The notes beneath the pieces were generated by a model, which saw only the letters and a program-made list of their open reading frames with translations, was not told where the DNA came from and ran no database searches. Below, in pieces: positions 36,348 through 46,077 of a stretch of DNA of 64,000 nucleotides. Within the stretch, counting starts at the first letter, position 1; each line of letters starts with the position of its first letter. The stretch comes from Pseudomonadota bacterium (GTDB lineage Bacteria; Pseudomonadota; Gammaproteobacteria; Steroidobacterales; JBCBZW01), in contig JBCBZW010000011.1 of NCBI GenBank assembly GCA_039815145.1, positions 1 to 64,000 on the forward strand, given 5' to 3'. Position numbers and translations under genes: made by a program.

Positions 36348-37043
36348 GTGGGTGACCAGCACATTCTGATCGTCGAAGACGAGCAGGCTATCCGAGAGAT
36401 GACGGCGTTCGGCTTGCGCCGGGCGGGCTTCGACGTGGCCCAAGCGGAAGACTGCCGCGGCGCCAGGTCGATGATCGCGGACAAGCAACCGGACCTGATC
36501 CTGCTGGACTGGATGTTGCCCGAGATGAGTGGACTTAAGTTCGTTCGTAGTCTCAAGAAGGACTCGAAGACCAGCGATATCCCCGTGATCATGCTGACGG
36601 CTCGTAGCCAAGAAGAAGATAAGGTTAAAGGGCTCGATAGCGGGGCTGATGATTACATCACCAAGCCGTTCTCGGCCCGGGAGCTCAATGCGCGTGTGCG
36701 GGCGCTTCTGCGTCGGGCGGCACCCGCCGGTGATGCCGAGGTGCTCAAGGCCGAGTCCCTGGAGTTGGATCTCCCCGGTCACCGCGTCACGGTGGATGGA
36801 AAGCAAGTTCAGCTGGGCCCCACCGAGTTCAAGCTGCTCAAGTTCTTCATGAGTCACCAGGATCGGGTCTACAGTCGCACGCAATTGCTCGACCGCGTTT
36901 GGGGTGGCAACGTCTACGTGGAGGAGCGTACCGTCGACGTGCACATTCGGCGCCTGCGCAAGGCCTTGTCGGAGCACGGCTGTGACAGCTTCATTCAGAC
37001 GGTGCGCGGCGCAGGCTACCGTTTCTCCGTGAAGACCGAGTAG
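36348..37043 (+). CDS. phoB: Phosphate regulon response regulator PhoB
   Basis: OmpR-family transcription factor of 231 residues that activates phosphate-starvation genes. The receiver domain has its phospho-acceptor Asp54 in LLDWMLPEMSG, the switch Thr in MLTARSQ and the conserved Lys in ITKPFSARE. The winged-helix DNA-binding domain (about 130-229) contains LGPTEFKLLKFFM and RTVDVHIRRLRKAL. The start is GTG, with GAGGAGGG about eight bases upstream. phoR follows 18 bases downstream, and the whole phoU-pst block comes next, so sensor, regulator and transporter form one locus. Confidence 0.97.
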   Translation: MGDQHILIVEDEQAIREMTAFGLRRAGFDVAQAEDCRGARSMIADKQPDLILLDWMLPEMSGLKFVRSLKKDSKTSDIPVIMLTARSQEEDKVKGLDSGADDYITKPFSARELNARVRALLRRAAPAGDAEVLKAESLELDLPGHRVTVDGKQVQLGPTEFKLLKFFMSHQDRVYSRTQLLDRVWGGNVYVEERTVDVHIRRLRKALSEHGCDSFIQTVRGAGYRFSVKTE

Positions 37044-37061
37044 CCCCCAGCGGCGCCACCC

Positions 37062-38408
37062 ATGACGCCGGTGCGCTTCTGGATCCTCGCCACCCTACGC
37101 GTGCTCGCCGTGCTTGGCGTGCTCGCCCTGTTCGGCTCCCTTATCGGCTACCCGGTGACGTCTGTCATCGTAGGCATCGCCCTCTACACGAGCTGGCATC
37201 TGGTGCAGCTGAAGCGCCTCACGCGCTGGCTTCAGCGCCAACAGGCTGATCTCGAGGAAGTGCCGGACGCGGTCGGATTGTGGGGCGAGCTGGCGGCGCA
37301 GTTGCGTGGCCTGGTGTACCGCGATCGACGGCGCGAGCGACGCTTCGAGACGATGCTGCGCGAGTACCAGGAGTCCACGGCGGCGATGCCCGATGCGTCC
37401 GTGGTGCTCAACGAGAGTCGCGAGATTCTGTGGATGAACGAGGCGGCCTCCCGCCTGCTCGGCCTCGACGGTGAGCGGGACATCGGTCAGCGCGTTGACA
37501 ACCTCATCAGGCGACCGGAGTTCGCCAGTTACCTCACCCAGGAAGATGTGCGCGAGCCCTTGGAGATCGCTTCGCCCATCAACAAGAAGACCAAGCTCGC
37601 CGTGCACATCGTGCCCTTCGGTACGGGGCGGCGCTTGCTCATGTTCCGTGACAACACCCGCCTGCATCAATTGGAGAAGGTGCGGCGGAAGTTCGTCGCC
37701 AACGCCTCCCACGAGCTGCGCAGCCCGCTTACCGTGATCACCGGTTACCTCGAGCAGATGAGCGACGATCCGGAGCAGTCCGCCGAGTGGGACGTGCCCC
37801 TGGGAGAGATGCAGCGCCAGGCCAGGCGCATGGCCGCGATCATCGACGACCTGCTCGAACTGTCCCGTCTGGAATCGTCGGCGCGACCCGCACGGCTCGA
37901 ACCCGTCAACCTTGCCGCCATGCTGAGGGACGTCGTTTCCGAGGCGGCCTCGCACGCGGCGGAGCCCCCGAAGATCAAGCTCTCCCTGGAGTCGGATCAA
38001 CGGATCCTCGGTGAAGAGCATGAGCTGCACAGCGTCTTTGCCAACCTCGTGATCAATGCCGTCAAGTACACCCCCAGCGATGGTCGGATCAACGTGCGTT
38101 GGCGAGTGGTCGACGGCGTTGGCGAACTCATCGTGGAAGACACGGGGATCGGTATCGCACCGGAACATGTCATCCGGCTTACAGAGCGCTTCTACCGGGT
38201 CGACAAGGGGCGCGCTCGACAGGCAGGGGGGACGGGGCTTGGCTTGGCGATCGCCAAGTACGCCCTGCAGCGCCACGATGCGACGCTCGAGGTGGAGAGC
38301 GCGCTCGGCGAGGGCTCGCGGTTTACCTGTCGCTTTCCGTCGCGGCGAGTGGGCCCCGCAGCGCCTTCCGAGGAGGCCTCACGGTCGGCCGTCGCCGCCG
38401 CTGACTGA
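37062..38408 (+). CDS. phoR: Phosphate regulon sensor histidine kinase PhoR
   Basis: Inner-membrane histidine kinase of 448 residues that phosphorylates PhoB when phosphate is low. Two closely spaced hydrophobic segments at residues 5-45, with almost no periplasmic loop, are typical of PhoR. A charged linker and a PAS domain follow (about 95-200). The HisKA motif NASHELRSPLTVITGY carries His217. The HATPase domain shows the N-box LVINAVKYTP, VEDTGIGIAPEH and GTGLGLAIAKYAL. The missing sensor loop fits the model in which PhoR reads phosphate through PstSCAB and PhoU, all encoded next door. Confidence 0.96.
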   Translation: MTPVRFWILATLRVLAVLGVLALFGSLIGYPVTSVIVGIALYTSWHLVQLKRLTRWLQRQQADLEEVPDAVGLWGELAAQLRGLVYRDRRRERRFETMLREYQESTAAMPDASVVLNESREILWMNEAASRLLGLDGERDIGQRVDNLIRRPEFASYLTQEDVREPLEIASPINKKTKLAVHIVPFGTGRRLLMFRDNTRLHQLEKVRRKFVANASHELRSPLTVITGYLEQMSDDPEQSAEWDVPLGEMQRQARRMAAIIDDLLELSRLESSARPARLEPVNLAAMLRDVVSEAASHAAEPPKIKLSLESDQRILGEEHELHSVFANLVINAVKYTPSDGRINVRWRVVDGVGELIVEDTGIGIAPEHVIRLTERFYRVDKGRARQAGGTGLGLAIAKYALQRHDATLEVESALGEGSRFTCRFPSRRVGPAAPSEEASRSAVAAAD

Positions 38409-38580
38409 CGTCTTAGGGAACTCTTCCCGTTGCCACAAGTCCGTAACACTGTTCAACTTATTATTAGTCGGGACTTGAATTCTTCCTCACGATCGTTTGC
38501 ACTCTTCAGGTGAGGTGACGAAGAAGCAACCCACCGGCGGCTGCCTTGGCGGCCCCGAATTGAAGGCAAAAGGGTGAAGC

Positions 38581-39366
38581 GTGGATCAGCAAGATCTAGG
38601 GCATCACATCTCGCGCCAGTTCGACGAAGACCTTTCTGCACTGCGGCATCGCGTGTTGCACATGGGAGGCATGGTCGAAGCTCAAGTTGAGCGTTCCCTG
38701 CGCGCGCTATCCGACGGCGACGAGCGTCTCGCGGCCGAGGTGTGCGCGGACGATCGCAAAATAAACCGCATGGAAGTGGTTTTGGACGAGGAATGCAGGC
38801 GCATTCTGGCCTTGCGCCAGCCCGCCGCCAGCGACCTCCGTCTGGTCGTCGCCACCCTCAAGACGGTGACCGATCTCGAGCGCATCGGCGACGAAGCGCA
38901 GAAGATCAGCGAAGCGGCGGCCCGCCTGAGCGAGATCGATCGCAACGGCCCGGTCTTCGATCGACTGCAGTCCCTCGGCCGCCAGGTCATGACCATGGTG
39001 TCGGGCGTTCTCGACGCGTTCGCCAGACTCGACGCGCGTCATGCGATCTCAATTGCGCGAATGGATAGTGCGATCGATGCGCAACACTTCACTATTCGAG
39101 AGGATGCGACGGCGGCGATGATGGAATTGCCCGCCGCCGTGCCGATGCACTTGGATGCCATTTGGGCGTCGCGCTCCCTAGAGCGCATCGGCGACCACGT
39201 CCACAACGTCTGCGAGCATGTGATCTTCATGGTGTACGGCCAGGACGTGCGCCATAGCGAGCTCGCCGACCTCGACCTGGCGCTCGCCGCCAGCGGCGCG
39301 GGCGACGATCCAAGCGTCGACGGCCCGCCCCAGGGTTCCCGACAGAGCCCTTTGCCCACCGCCTGA
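38581..39366 (+). CDS. phoU: Phosphate signalling protein PhoU
   Basis: Peripheral protein of 261 residues that links the Pst transporter to PhoR, shutting off the Pho response when phosphate is ample. It consists of two tandem three-helix PhoU repeats with metal-binding motifs TDLERIGDEAQKI and SRSLERIGDHVHNVCEH. A C-terminal tail of about 30 residues (DDPSVDGPPQGSRQ) is probably disordered. The start is GTG with AAAAGGG a few bases upstream. In enterobacteria phoU ends the pst operon; here it precedes pstS, behind a 172-base gap after phoR that may hold its own promoter. Confidence 0.96.
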   Translation: MDQQDLGHHISRQFDEDLSALRHRVLHMGGMVEAQVERSLRALSDGDERLAAEVCADDRKINRMEVVLDEECRRILALRQPAASDLRLVVATLKTVTDLERIGDEAQKISEAAARLSEIDRNGPVFDRLQSLGRQVMTMVSGVLDAFARLDARHAISIARMDSAIDAQHFTIREDATAAMMELPAAVPMHLDAIWASRSLERIGDHVHNVCEHVIFMVYGQDVRHSELADLDLALAASGAGDDPSVDGPPQGSRQSPLPTA

Positions 39367-39388
39367 AACACAAGCTTTATCTGACCAC

Positions 39389-39394
39389 TATAAA
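39389..39394 (+). promoter_or_regulatory. Possible -10 element upstream of pstS
   Basis: TATAAA lies 53 bases before the pstS ATG, in the phoU-pstS gap. No sigma-70 -35 occurs at the right spacing, as is usual for PhoB-activated promoters, but the bases upstream match the Pho-box consensus too poorly to claim one. Confidence 0.3.
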
Positions 39395-39447
39395 CTTGCT
39401 CCGATTCGACCGGGCGGGGTCCGGTGCGTTGTGTCGTCGAGGAGCTG

Positions 39448-40509
39448 ATGCTGCTTCAAGCCAGGCTGTTGATCGCGTCCGTCATGTTGGCGGCGCTGCC
39501 GCTCATGGTGGGCTGCGGCTCCGGGCAGGGCGTGCGGGAGCACATCCATATCGTGGGGTCCTCCACCGTCTATCCGTTCTCGACGGTGGTGGCGGAGCAG
39601 TTCGGCCAGAAGACGCCGTTCCCGACGCCGCTCATCGAGAGCACGGGCTCGGGCGGTGGTATCAAGCTGTTCTGCGCTGGACTCGGCTTTCAACACCCCG
39701 ACGTGGTGAATTCCTCTCGTCGCATCAAAGCCTCCGAGGTGGCCGCGTGCGAGCGTCATGCCGTCGATGACATTGTCGAGGTGAACATAGGCTACGACGG
39801 GATCGTCATGGGCCTCTCCCGGGCCAATCCCCCGCCGGCCCTGACCCGCGCGCACATCTTTCTGGCGCTCGCCAAGCAGGTGCCCGACGGTGATGGGCTC
39901 ATCGACAACCCTCATCGGTTCTGGAGCGACATCGATCCGGCCTTGCCGAACTGGGAGATCCAAGTATTCGGTCCGCCGCCGACCTCGGGCACGCGAGACG
40001 CCTTTGTCGAACTCGCGATGGAGGATGGCTGCAAGCACTCCGCTGGATGGATCGCAGCGCTTGCCCACACGGACGAGCGTCGCTTTCGTGTCCTCTGCCA
40101 CGCGATGCGCGAAGACGGGCACTTCGTGGAAGCTGGCGAAAACGACAATTTGATCGTGAAGAAGCTGAACGCCAATCCGCAGGCGCTCGGTATCTTCGGC
40201 TTCAGCTCCCTCGACCAGAATCTCGATCAGGTGCAGGCGGCCCCGGTGGACGGGGTCACCCCCACCTTCGCCAACATCGCCAACCGCAGCTACCCCGTCT
40301 CCCGGCCGCTCTACTTCTACGTCAAGAAGCGCCACGTGCGCCTGGTGCCCGGCTTGCGCGAGTTCCTCGCCGAGTTCACCGGTGAGGATGCGAGTGGCGA
40401 GTTCGGCTATCTCTCCTATCGCGGGCTCATTCCCCTGGCCGATGGGCACCGCCGCGATGTGGCCCAGCGGGCCGCTGACCTGACACCGCTACGACTGCCC
40501 GAGTCGTGA
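39448..40509 (+). CDS. pstS: Phosphate-binding lipoprotein PstS
   Basis: High-affinity phosphate-binding component of the Pst ABC transporter, about 353 residues. The N-terminus is a lipoprotein signal with Cys23 in LMVGCGSG, so it is membrane-anchored, unlike the soluble E. coli PstS. Phosphate-contact motifs are GSSTVYPFS, ESTGSGGGIKLFCAG, NSSRRIKASE and TSGTRDAF. The C-terminal YFYVKKRH and LAEFTGE match the SphX/PstS group. I start at the ATG preceded closely by GAGGAG; a GTG at 39424 in frame is possible and would add eight residues. It overlaps the start region of pstC. Confidence 0.93.
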   Translation: MLLQARLLIASVMLAALPLMVGCGSGQGVREHIHIVGSSTVYPFSTVVAEQFGQKTPFPTPLIESTGSGGGIKLFCAGLGFQHPDVVNSSRRIKASEVAACERHAVDDIVEVNIGYDGIVMGLSRANPPPALTRAHIFLALAKQVPDGDGLIDNPHRFWSDIDPALPNWEIQVFGPPPTSGTRDAFVELAMEDGCKHSAGWIAALAHTDERRFRVLCHAMREDGHFVEAGENDNLIVKKLNANPQALGIFGFSSLDQNLDQVQAAPVDGVTPTFANIANRSYPVSRPLYFYVKKRHVRLVPGLREFLAEFTGEDASGEFGYLSYRGLIPLADGHRRDVAQRAADLTPLRLPES

Positions 40510-41879
40510 TGATTCTGTTCCTGCTCCTGGTCGGCTTAGGGATCGCTGCCTATCGGATAGGTTCGCAGCGTGCCGTGAGCGCTGTCGGCGGCCTCGATAA
40601 GGTCCGCCAGCTGCACTCTCGACCCGGCTACTACGGCGCCCTCACGGCCCTGTGGTGCGTGCTGCCGGCGCTGCTGGTGGCCGTTATCTGGACGACGCTA
40701 CAGCCCGTGTTGCTGGACTCCCTGTTGATCGACAGCCTACCCGCCACCGCCCCCCAACTCAGTGCTGACGAGCGCAGCGCCCTCGCCGCCAACGTCCGCC
40801 AGCTGGCGCAGGGGCGGGAGGTCTTCGCCGAGGTGACACCGGCCATGGCGGCGGCGGCGGCCGACTATGCGAGTTGGCAACGCCTCGGACAGATCGCCTT
40901 GCTCGTCACCGTGCTCGGTCTGGCCACCTTCTTCGGTTGGCTCGTGGTGCAGCGGATCAACCCGCAGCTGCGCGCCCGTAACCGCGTCGAGCAAGTCGTG
41001 CAGGGCCTGCTCATCGCAAGCTCCTCGGTGGCGGTCTTCACCACCTTGGGGATCGTGCTGTCAGTCCTGCTCGAGGCCCTGCGTTTCTTCCAGGCCGTGC
41101 CCCTGACGGAGTTCTTGTTCGGTCTGGAATGGTGGCCGAGTCGGGAGGGCCAGGACGGTGAGTCGGGGTCCTTCGGGGCGATCCCGCTCTTTGCGGGCAC
41201 CCTGCTGATTTCCATCATCGCTCTCGCCGTGGCGGTGCCCGTCGGCCTCATGTCCGCCATCTACCTCGCCGAGTACGCGACGCCCCGGATGCGGGCCGTG
41301 GCCAAACCTCTGCTCGAGATCCTCGCCGGCATCCCCACCGTGGTCTACGGCTTCTTTGCAGCCCTCACCGTGGCCCCCTTCATTCGCGACGTGGGCATGA
41401 GCGTCGGCTTGCCCGTCGCCTCGGAGAGCGCGCTGGCGGCGGGGCTCGTGATGGGCATCATGATCATTCCCTTCGTCTCCTCCCTCTCGGACGATGTGAT
41501 CTCCGCCGTGCCCCAGGGCATGCGCGACGGCTCCCTCGGGCTCGGCGCCACGAGCTCCGAGACCGTCGTGCGCGTGGTGCTGCCCGCCGCCCTGCCAGGG
41601 GTGGTGGCCAGCGTGCTGCTGGCCGCCTCACGGGCGATCGGCGAGACCATGATCGTGGTAATGGCGGCTGGCCTGGTCGCAAACCTGTCAGCCAACCCCC
41701 TGGAAGCCGTCACCACCGTGACCGTGCAGATCGTCACCCTGCTGGTGGGGGATCAGGAGTTCGACAGCCCGAAGACCCTCGCCGCCTTCGCCCTCGGGCT
41801 CGTGCTGTTCATCGTCACCTTGCTGCTGAACGTGGTGGCCCTGCAGGTCGTGCGCCGATACCGGGAGCAGTATGAGTAG
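40509..41879 (+). CDS. pstC: Phosphate ABC transporter permease PstC
   Basis: Inner-membrane permease of about 456 residues. An N-terminal extension with three hydrophobic segments and a periplasmic stretch (residues 60-125) precedes the standard permease domain with LAEYATPRMRAVAKPLLEIL, the EAA-like coupling loop ATSSETVVRVVLPAALPG and ARAIGETMIVVMAAG. E. coli PstC is only 319 residues; the long form is the one seen in pseudomonads and alphaproteobacteria. The ATG shares one base with the pstS stop (TGATG); the adjacent GTG at 40506 is an alternative. It overlaps pstA by eight bases. Confidence 0.94.
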   Translation: MILFLLLVGLGIAAYRIGSQRAVSAVGGLDKVRQLHSRPGYYGALTALWCVLPALLVAVIWTTLQPVLLDSLLIDSLPATAPQLSADERSALAANVRQLAQGREVFAEVTPAMAAAAADYASWQRLGQIALLVTVLGLATFFGWLVVQRINPQLRARNRVEQVVQGLLIASSSVAVFTTLGIVLSVLLEALRFFQAVPLTEFLFGLEWWPSREGQDGESGSFGAIPLFAGTLLISIIALAVAVPVGLMSAIYLAEYATPRMRAVAKPLLEILAGIPTVVYGFFAALTVAPFIRDVGMSVGLPVASESALAAGLVMGIMIIPFVSSLSDDVISAVPQGMRDGSLGLGATSSETVVRVVLPAALPGVVASVLLAASRAIGETMIVVMAAGLVANLSANPLEAVTTVTVQIVTLLVGDQEFDSPKTLAAFALGLVLFIVTLLLNVVALQVVRRYREQYE

Positions 41880-43215
41880 CTCCACCGTAGAGCCGACCGG
41901 CGTCACCGCCCGCCCGGCGGGCGGGATCGAGGGGCTGCTCGATCCGCAAGAAGCGGCGCGTCGTGTGCAGGCGCGGCTCGCCAAGCGTCATCGTGCAGAG
42001 AAGATGTTCCGCTTGGCTGGGGTAGCATCGCTAACGGTAGGGTTAGGCTTTCTGGTCATCTTGTTGAGCAGTGTCGTCTACCAGGGCTTGCCCGCGTTCA
42101 CGCAGACCCACATGGCGCTCGATATCCGCTTCGATGCCGAATTACTGGCACCGGGCGGTGACGCCTCGGCCGATGCGCTGGCGCAGGCCGCTTACGGGCG
42201 CCTCGTCCGAGACGCCCTCGATCGTGTTTTCCCCGATGAGTCTCGTCGAGATCGGCGCAACCTCTATCGTCTGGTCTCGATGGGGGCCACCTACCGCGTA
42301 CGCGACTACCTGCTGAGTCATCCGCAGGCGCTCGGCACTGAACGCCGCTTTTGGCTACCGGCGGACGAGGAGGTCGATCTGCTCGTCAAGGGCTACGTCG
42401 ATCGCGACGATGCCGCCACGCCCAGCCGCCTGTCGACCAAGGAACTTGCCTGGGTGGACGAACTGCAGGCGCAGGGGCGCATCAAGCGACGCTTCAATCT
42501 GGCGCTGTTCAGCCGCGGGGATTCGCGCAACCCGGAACTCGCCGGAATCCTGGGGGCGACGGTGGGATCGGCGCTGACCCTGCTGGTGACCTTGCTGGTG
42601 TCGTTTCCGGTCGGCGTGGCCGCGGCGATCTACCTGGAGGAGTTCGCACCGAAGAACCGCATCACCGATGTCATCGAGGTGAACATCAACAACCTCGCGG
42701 CGGTGCCGTCGATCGTCTTCGGTCTCCTGGGCCTGGCGCTCTTCATCGATCTGTTCGGCCTACCGCGCTCCGCGCCCCTGGTCGGCGGCCTGGTGCTCTC
42801 CCTGATGACCTTGCCCACGATCATCATCTCCAGTCGCGCGGCCCTGAAGACCGTACCGCCCTCGATCCGAGATGCGGCGCTCGGCTTGGGCGCCTCGAGG
42901 ACGCAGGTCGTCACCCACCACGTTCTGCCGTTGGCCATGCCCGGCATGCTCACGGGGACGATCATCGGCATGGCCCGCGCCCTCGGCGAGACAGCGCCAC
43001 TGTTGATGATCGGCATGGTAGCGTTCGTGGTGGATGTGCCGGGCAGCCTGACCGATCCGTCGACGGTGCTGCCGGTACAGATATACCTCTGGGCCGACAG
43101 CCCGGAGCGGGCATTCGTCGAGCGAACCTCCGCCGCCATCATGGTATTGCTGGTCTTCTTGATCACGATGAACGGCCTGGCGGTGTACCTGCGCCGGCGC
43201 TTTGAGCGGAGCTGA
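41872..43215 (+). CDS. pstA: Phosphate ABC transporter permease PstA
   Basis: Second permease subunit, 447 residues, against 296 in E. coli. After the first transmembrane helix (about 48-68) there is a large soluble insert of roughly 130 residues, presumably periplasmic, before the permease core. The core has AAIYLEEFAPKNRITDVIEV, the coupling loop LGASRTQVVTHHVLPLAMPG and ARALGETAPLLMIGM. The long insert is known in the pseudomonad-like PstA subfamily. It starts within the end of pstC and its stop is followed directly by the pstB ATG, so stoichiometric synthesis is likely. Confidence 0.94.
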   Translation: MSSSTVEPTGVTARPAGGIEGLLDPQEAARRVQARLAKRHRAEKMFRLAGVASLTVGLGFLVILLSSVVYQGLPAFTQTHMALDIRFDAELLAPGGDASADALAQAAYGRLVRDALDRVFPDESRRDRRNLYRLVSMGATYRVRDYLLSHPQALGTERRFWLPADEEVDLLVKGYVDRDDAATPSRLSTKELAWVDELQAQGRIKRRFNLALFSRGDSRNPELAGILGATVGSALTLLVTLLVSFPVGVAAAIYLEEFAPKNRITDVIEVNINNLAAVPSIVFGLLGLALFIDLFGLPRSAPLVGGLVLSLMTLPTIIISSRAALKTVPPSIRDAALGLGASRTQVVTHHVLPLAMPGMLTGTIIGMARALGETAPLLMIGMVAFVVDVPGSLTDPSTVLPVQIYLWADSPERAFVERTSAAIMVLLVFLITMNGLAVYLRRRFERS

Positions 43216-44037
43216 ATGATGCTGGACTCGGTTAACCAGGACGCACTGGAAACCGGTACGGTCGGTACGCCGACCCTGCGCGATCCCTGGATCTCCGCCA
43301 AGAACGTCAACGTGTGGTACGGCGATAAGCACGCGATCAAGAACGTGACCCTCGATATCGGGCGGCACCAGGTCATCGCCATGATCGGTCCCTCAGGCTG
43401 CGGCAAGTCGACCCTCCTGCGCTGCCTCAATCGCATGAACGACACGATTGAGGGGTGTCGCGTGGAGGGGGACATCCGCCTCGACGGCCACGATGTGTAC
43501 GACAGGACGGTGGACCCGGTGGCCCTGCGGGCGCGGATCGGTATCGTCTTTCAAAAACCCAACCCCTTTCCTAAGTCCATCTACGAGAACGTCGCCTATG
43601 GGCCGCGGATCCACGGCCTTGCCAGCGGCCGGGCCGAACTCGACGAGATCGTGCACACCAGCCTCGAGAAGGCCGGCTTGCTGGACGAGGTGAAGGATCG
43701 GCTGGACTCACCGGGCACCGGGCTCTCCGGCGGCCAGCAGCAGCGCCTGTGCATCGCCCGCGCGATCGCCGTGAGCCCCGAGGTGATCTTGATGGACGAG
43801 CCGTGCTCCGCCCTCGACCCGATCGCCACCGCGCGGATCGAAGATCTGATGGACGAGCTACGCCAGAACTACACCATCGCCATCGTGACCCACTCGATGC
43901 AGCAGGCCGCCCGCGTGTCCCAGCGAACGGCCTACTTCCATTTAGGCCACCTGGTGGAGGTGGGGGAGACGGATCGGGTCTTTACCAATCCTCTGCACAA
44001 GCTAACCGAGGACTACATCACCGGCCGCTTCGGCTGA
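43216..44037 (+). CDS. pstB: Phosphate ABC transporter ATP-binding protein PstB
   Basis: Cytoplasmic ATPase that drives phosphate import, 273 residues. Walker A is GPSGCGKST, the ABC signature LSGGQQQRL, Walker [14 protein letters not shown] and the switch His in [14 protein letters not shown]. The ending DYITGRFG is characteristic of PstB. A 20-residue leader precedes the nucleotide-binding domain. It is the last gene of the Pho block and converges on dapE with three bases between the stops. Confidence 0.97.
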   Translation: MMLDSVNQDALETGTVGTPTLRDPWISAKNVNVWYGDKHAIKNVTLDIGRHQVIAMIGPSGCGKSTLLRCLNRMNDTIEGCRVEGDIRLDGHDVYDRTVDPVALRARIGIVFQKPNPFPKSIYENVAYGPRIHGLASGRAELDEIVHTSLEKAGLLDEVKDRLDSPGTGLSGGQQQRLCIARAIAVSPEVILMDEPCSALDPIATARIEDLMDELRQNYTIAIVTHSMQQAARVSQRTAYFHLGHLVEVGETDRVFTNPLHKLTEDYITGRFG

Positions 44038-44040
44038 GCG

Positions 44041-45213
44041 TCAGCCGATCAGGGTCTCGATAAGATCCAGGTAGATGGCGGTGAGCCGACCGATGTCCTG
44101 CACGTCGATGTGCTCATCGATCTGGTGAATACTGGCGTTCACCGGCCCCAGCTCTACTACCTCGATGCCGGCAGGCGCGATGAAGCGTCCATCGGAGGTG
44201 CCGCCGCCCGTGTCCATCGTGGGCGCCGTGCCCGTGTGCCTGGGAAGCACCTCGCGCACCGCGTCCGCGAGCGCACCGGCCTTGCTCAGGAAGGGGGGCG
44301 ACGGCGGGTCGTCCCACGTGAGCTCGACGCGGTCACCCAAGCCGTGGCGACCCAGCGTCTCCAGCACGCGCCGCTGCAGGGCATCGACCGTGGACTCGGT
44401 GCTGTGGCGGAAGTTGAACACCACATCCAGGTGGCCGGGGATGACGTTGCTGGCGCCCGTGCCAGCCTGCGCCTGTGCGATCTGAAAGCTGGTTGGCGGG
44501 AAGTACTCGTTGCCCTCGTCCCAGCGCGTGGCGACGAGTTCGGCCAACGCCGGTGCCGCCTCGTGGATAGGGTTGAGCGCCTTGTGGGGGTAGGCCACGT
44601 GACCTTGCTTGCCGATCACGCGCAGGCGTCCGGTCAGCGAGCCCCGCCGGCCCACACGCACGATGTCGCCCAGCGCGCCCTGGGAGGAGGGCTCGCCGAT
44701 CACGCACCAATCGATGCGTTGGTCGCGCGCTTGCAAGGCCTCGATGACGCGGCGGGTGCCGTCGCGGGCCGGGCCTTCCTCGTCGCTGGTGAGCAGAATC
44801 GCCAGGCGGCCGCGGCCCGAGGTGCGGGCGATCCAGGCCTCGAAGGCTGTCACCATGGCGGCAACGCCGGACTTCATGTCGGCTGCGCCCCGTCCGTAGA
44901 GCTTGCCCTCGCGCACGGTCGGCTCGAAGGGCGGGCTGGTCCAGCGCTCCAGGGGGCCGGTGGGTACCACGTCCGTGTGGCCGGCAAAGCACAGGACGGG
45001 GGCATCCGCCGGCGTGTCCGCGCCGCCGGGGTGCAGGGCCCACAGGTTGCTGACCTCGCCGAAGGGCATGTCCTCGACCTCGAAGCCAAGGGCACGCAGG
45101 CGTTCGGCGATCGATGCCTGGCAGCCCGCGTCCTGCGGCGTGACCGACGCACGGGCGATGAGCTCGCAGGTAAGGGCGAAGGCCGCGTCTTGCAGGGCGG
45201 ACGAACTGCTCAT
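44041..45213 (-). CDS. dapE: Succinyl-diaminopimelate desuccinylase
   Basis: Zinc-dependent M20 deacylase that releases L,L-diaminopimelate in the succinylase route to lysine and peptidoglycan; 390 residues. Metal ligands and catalytic residues are in [39 protein letters not shown] and [16 protein letters not shown] near the C-terminus supplies the last zinc ligand. The start at 45213 overlaps the dapD stop (ATGA). The frame is open far upstream through dapD, but those residues are out-of-frame noise. Confidence 0.97.
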   Translation of the reverse strand: MSSSSALQDAAFALTCELIARASVTPQDAGCQASIAERLRALGFEVEDMPFGEVSNLWALHPGGADTPADAPVLCFAGHTDVVPTGPLERWTSPPFEPTVREGKLYGRGAADMKSGVAAMVTAFEAWIARTSGRGRLAILLTSDEEGPARDGTRRVIEALQARDQRIDWCVIGEPSSQGALGDIVRVGRRGSLTGRLRVIGKQGHVAYPHKALNPIHEAAPALAELVATRWDEGNEYFPPTSFQIAQAQAGTGASNVIPGHLDVVFNFRHSTESTVDALQRRVLETLGRHGLGDRVELTWDDPPSPPFLSKAGALADAVREVLPRHTGTAPTMDTGGGTSDGRFIAPAGIEVVELGPVNASIHQIDEHIDVQDIGRLTAIYLDLIETLIG

Positions 45214-46031
45214 GTCGTGCGCAGCAGCTCGTTGAGGCCCACCTTGGCGCGGGTCTTCGCATCTACGCGCTTGACGATCACCGCGCAGGCGAGGGCATAG
45301 CGGCCATCCTCCGCGGGCAGGGACCCGGGCACCACCACCGCGCCGGGCGGCACTTCGCCGTAGCTCACCTCGTCGCGCTCGCGGTCGTAGATGCGGGTGC
45401 TCGCACCGATGAATACGCCCATGGCGATCACCGCCCCCTGGCGCACTCGCACGCCCTCGACGACCTCCGAGCGCGCGCCGATGAAGCAATCGTCCTCGAT
45501 GATGGTCGGTGCCGCCTGCAGGGGTTCCAAGACACCGCCGATACCGGCGCCTCCTGACAGATGCACGTTGCGGCCGATCTGCGCGCAGGAACCGACCGTC
45601 GCCCAGGTGTCGATCATGGACCCTGCGCCCACGTAGGCGCCGAGGTTGACGTAGCTGGGCATGAGCACGACATCGGGCCCCACGTAGGCGCCGCGTCGCA
45701 CTACGGCTTGCGGCACGACCCGTACCGCTTCCTGGCGAAAGCGGCCCTCGTCGTAGTCTTCGTACTTCAGGGGCACCTTGTCGTAGTAGCGACTCACACC
45801 ATCGTCGCTCACCGCGTTGTCGCGCAGGCGGAAGGACAGCAACACCGCCTTCTTCAGCCATTCGTTAACCCGCCAACCCTCGTCCACCGGTTCGGCCACG
45901 CGCAGACTGCCCTCATCGAGCCCGTCGAATACCGATTCCACGGCTTCCACCAGGGCGGGATCTGCGTTGGCAGGCGTGATGTCCCCGCGCCGTTCAAAGG
46001 CATCTTCGATCAGCTGTCGCTGTGCTTCCAT
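45210..46031 (-). CDS. dapD: 2,3,4,5-tetrahydropyridine-2,6-dicarboxylate N-succinyltransferase
   Basis: Transfers succinyl from CoA to tetrahydrodipicolinate in the lysine pathway; 273 residues (E. coli 274). The N-terminal helical domain is followed by a left-handed beta-helix of hexapeptide repeats, seen in [20 protein letters not shown] and [36 protein letters not shown] is the strongly conserved active-site stretch. TAGGAAA precedes the ATG. It lies between dapC and dapE, so three consecutive pathway steps are encoded together. Confidence 0.97.
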   Translation of the reverse strand: MEAQRQLIEDAFERRGDITPANADPALVEAVESVFDGLDEGSLRVAEPVDEGWRVNEWLKKAVLLSFRLRDNAVSDDGVSRYYDKVPLKYEDYDEGRFRQEAVRVVPQAVVRRGAYVGPDVVLMPSYVNLGAYVGAGSMIDTWATVGSCAQIGRNVHLSGGAGIGGVLEPLQAAPTIIEDDCFIGARSEVVEGVRVRQGAVIAMGVFIGASTRIYDRERDEVSYGEVPPGAVVVPGSLPAEDGRYALACAVIVKRVDAKTRAKVGLNELLRTT

Positions 46032-46077
46032 TAGCAGTTTTCCTAGGCTTTGAGTGTTCGTGATGCGGCGCCTCGCA

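Noticed and set aside
38409-39447. Pho box upstream of phoU or pstS
   Set aside because: I compared both gaps with the CTGTCAT direct-repeat consensus and found only about four of seven matches per half-site, too weak to claim. A short GGGAA-CTC-TTCCC hairpin at 38416-38428 was noted but has no T run.
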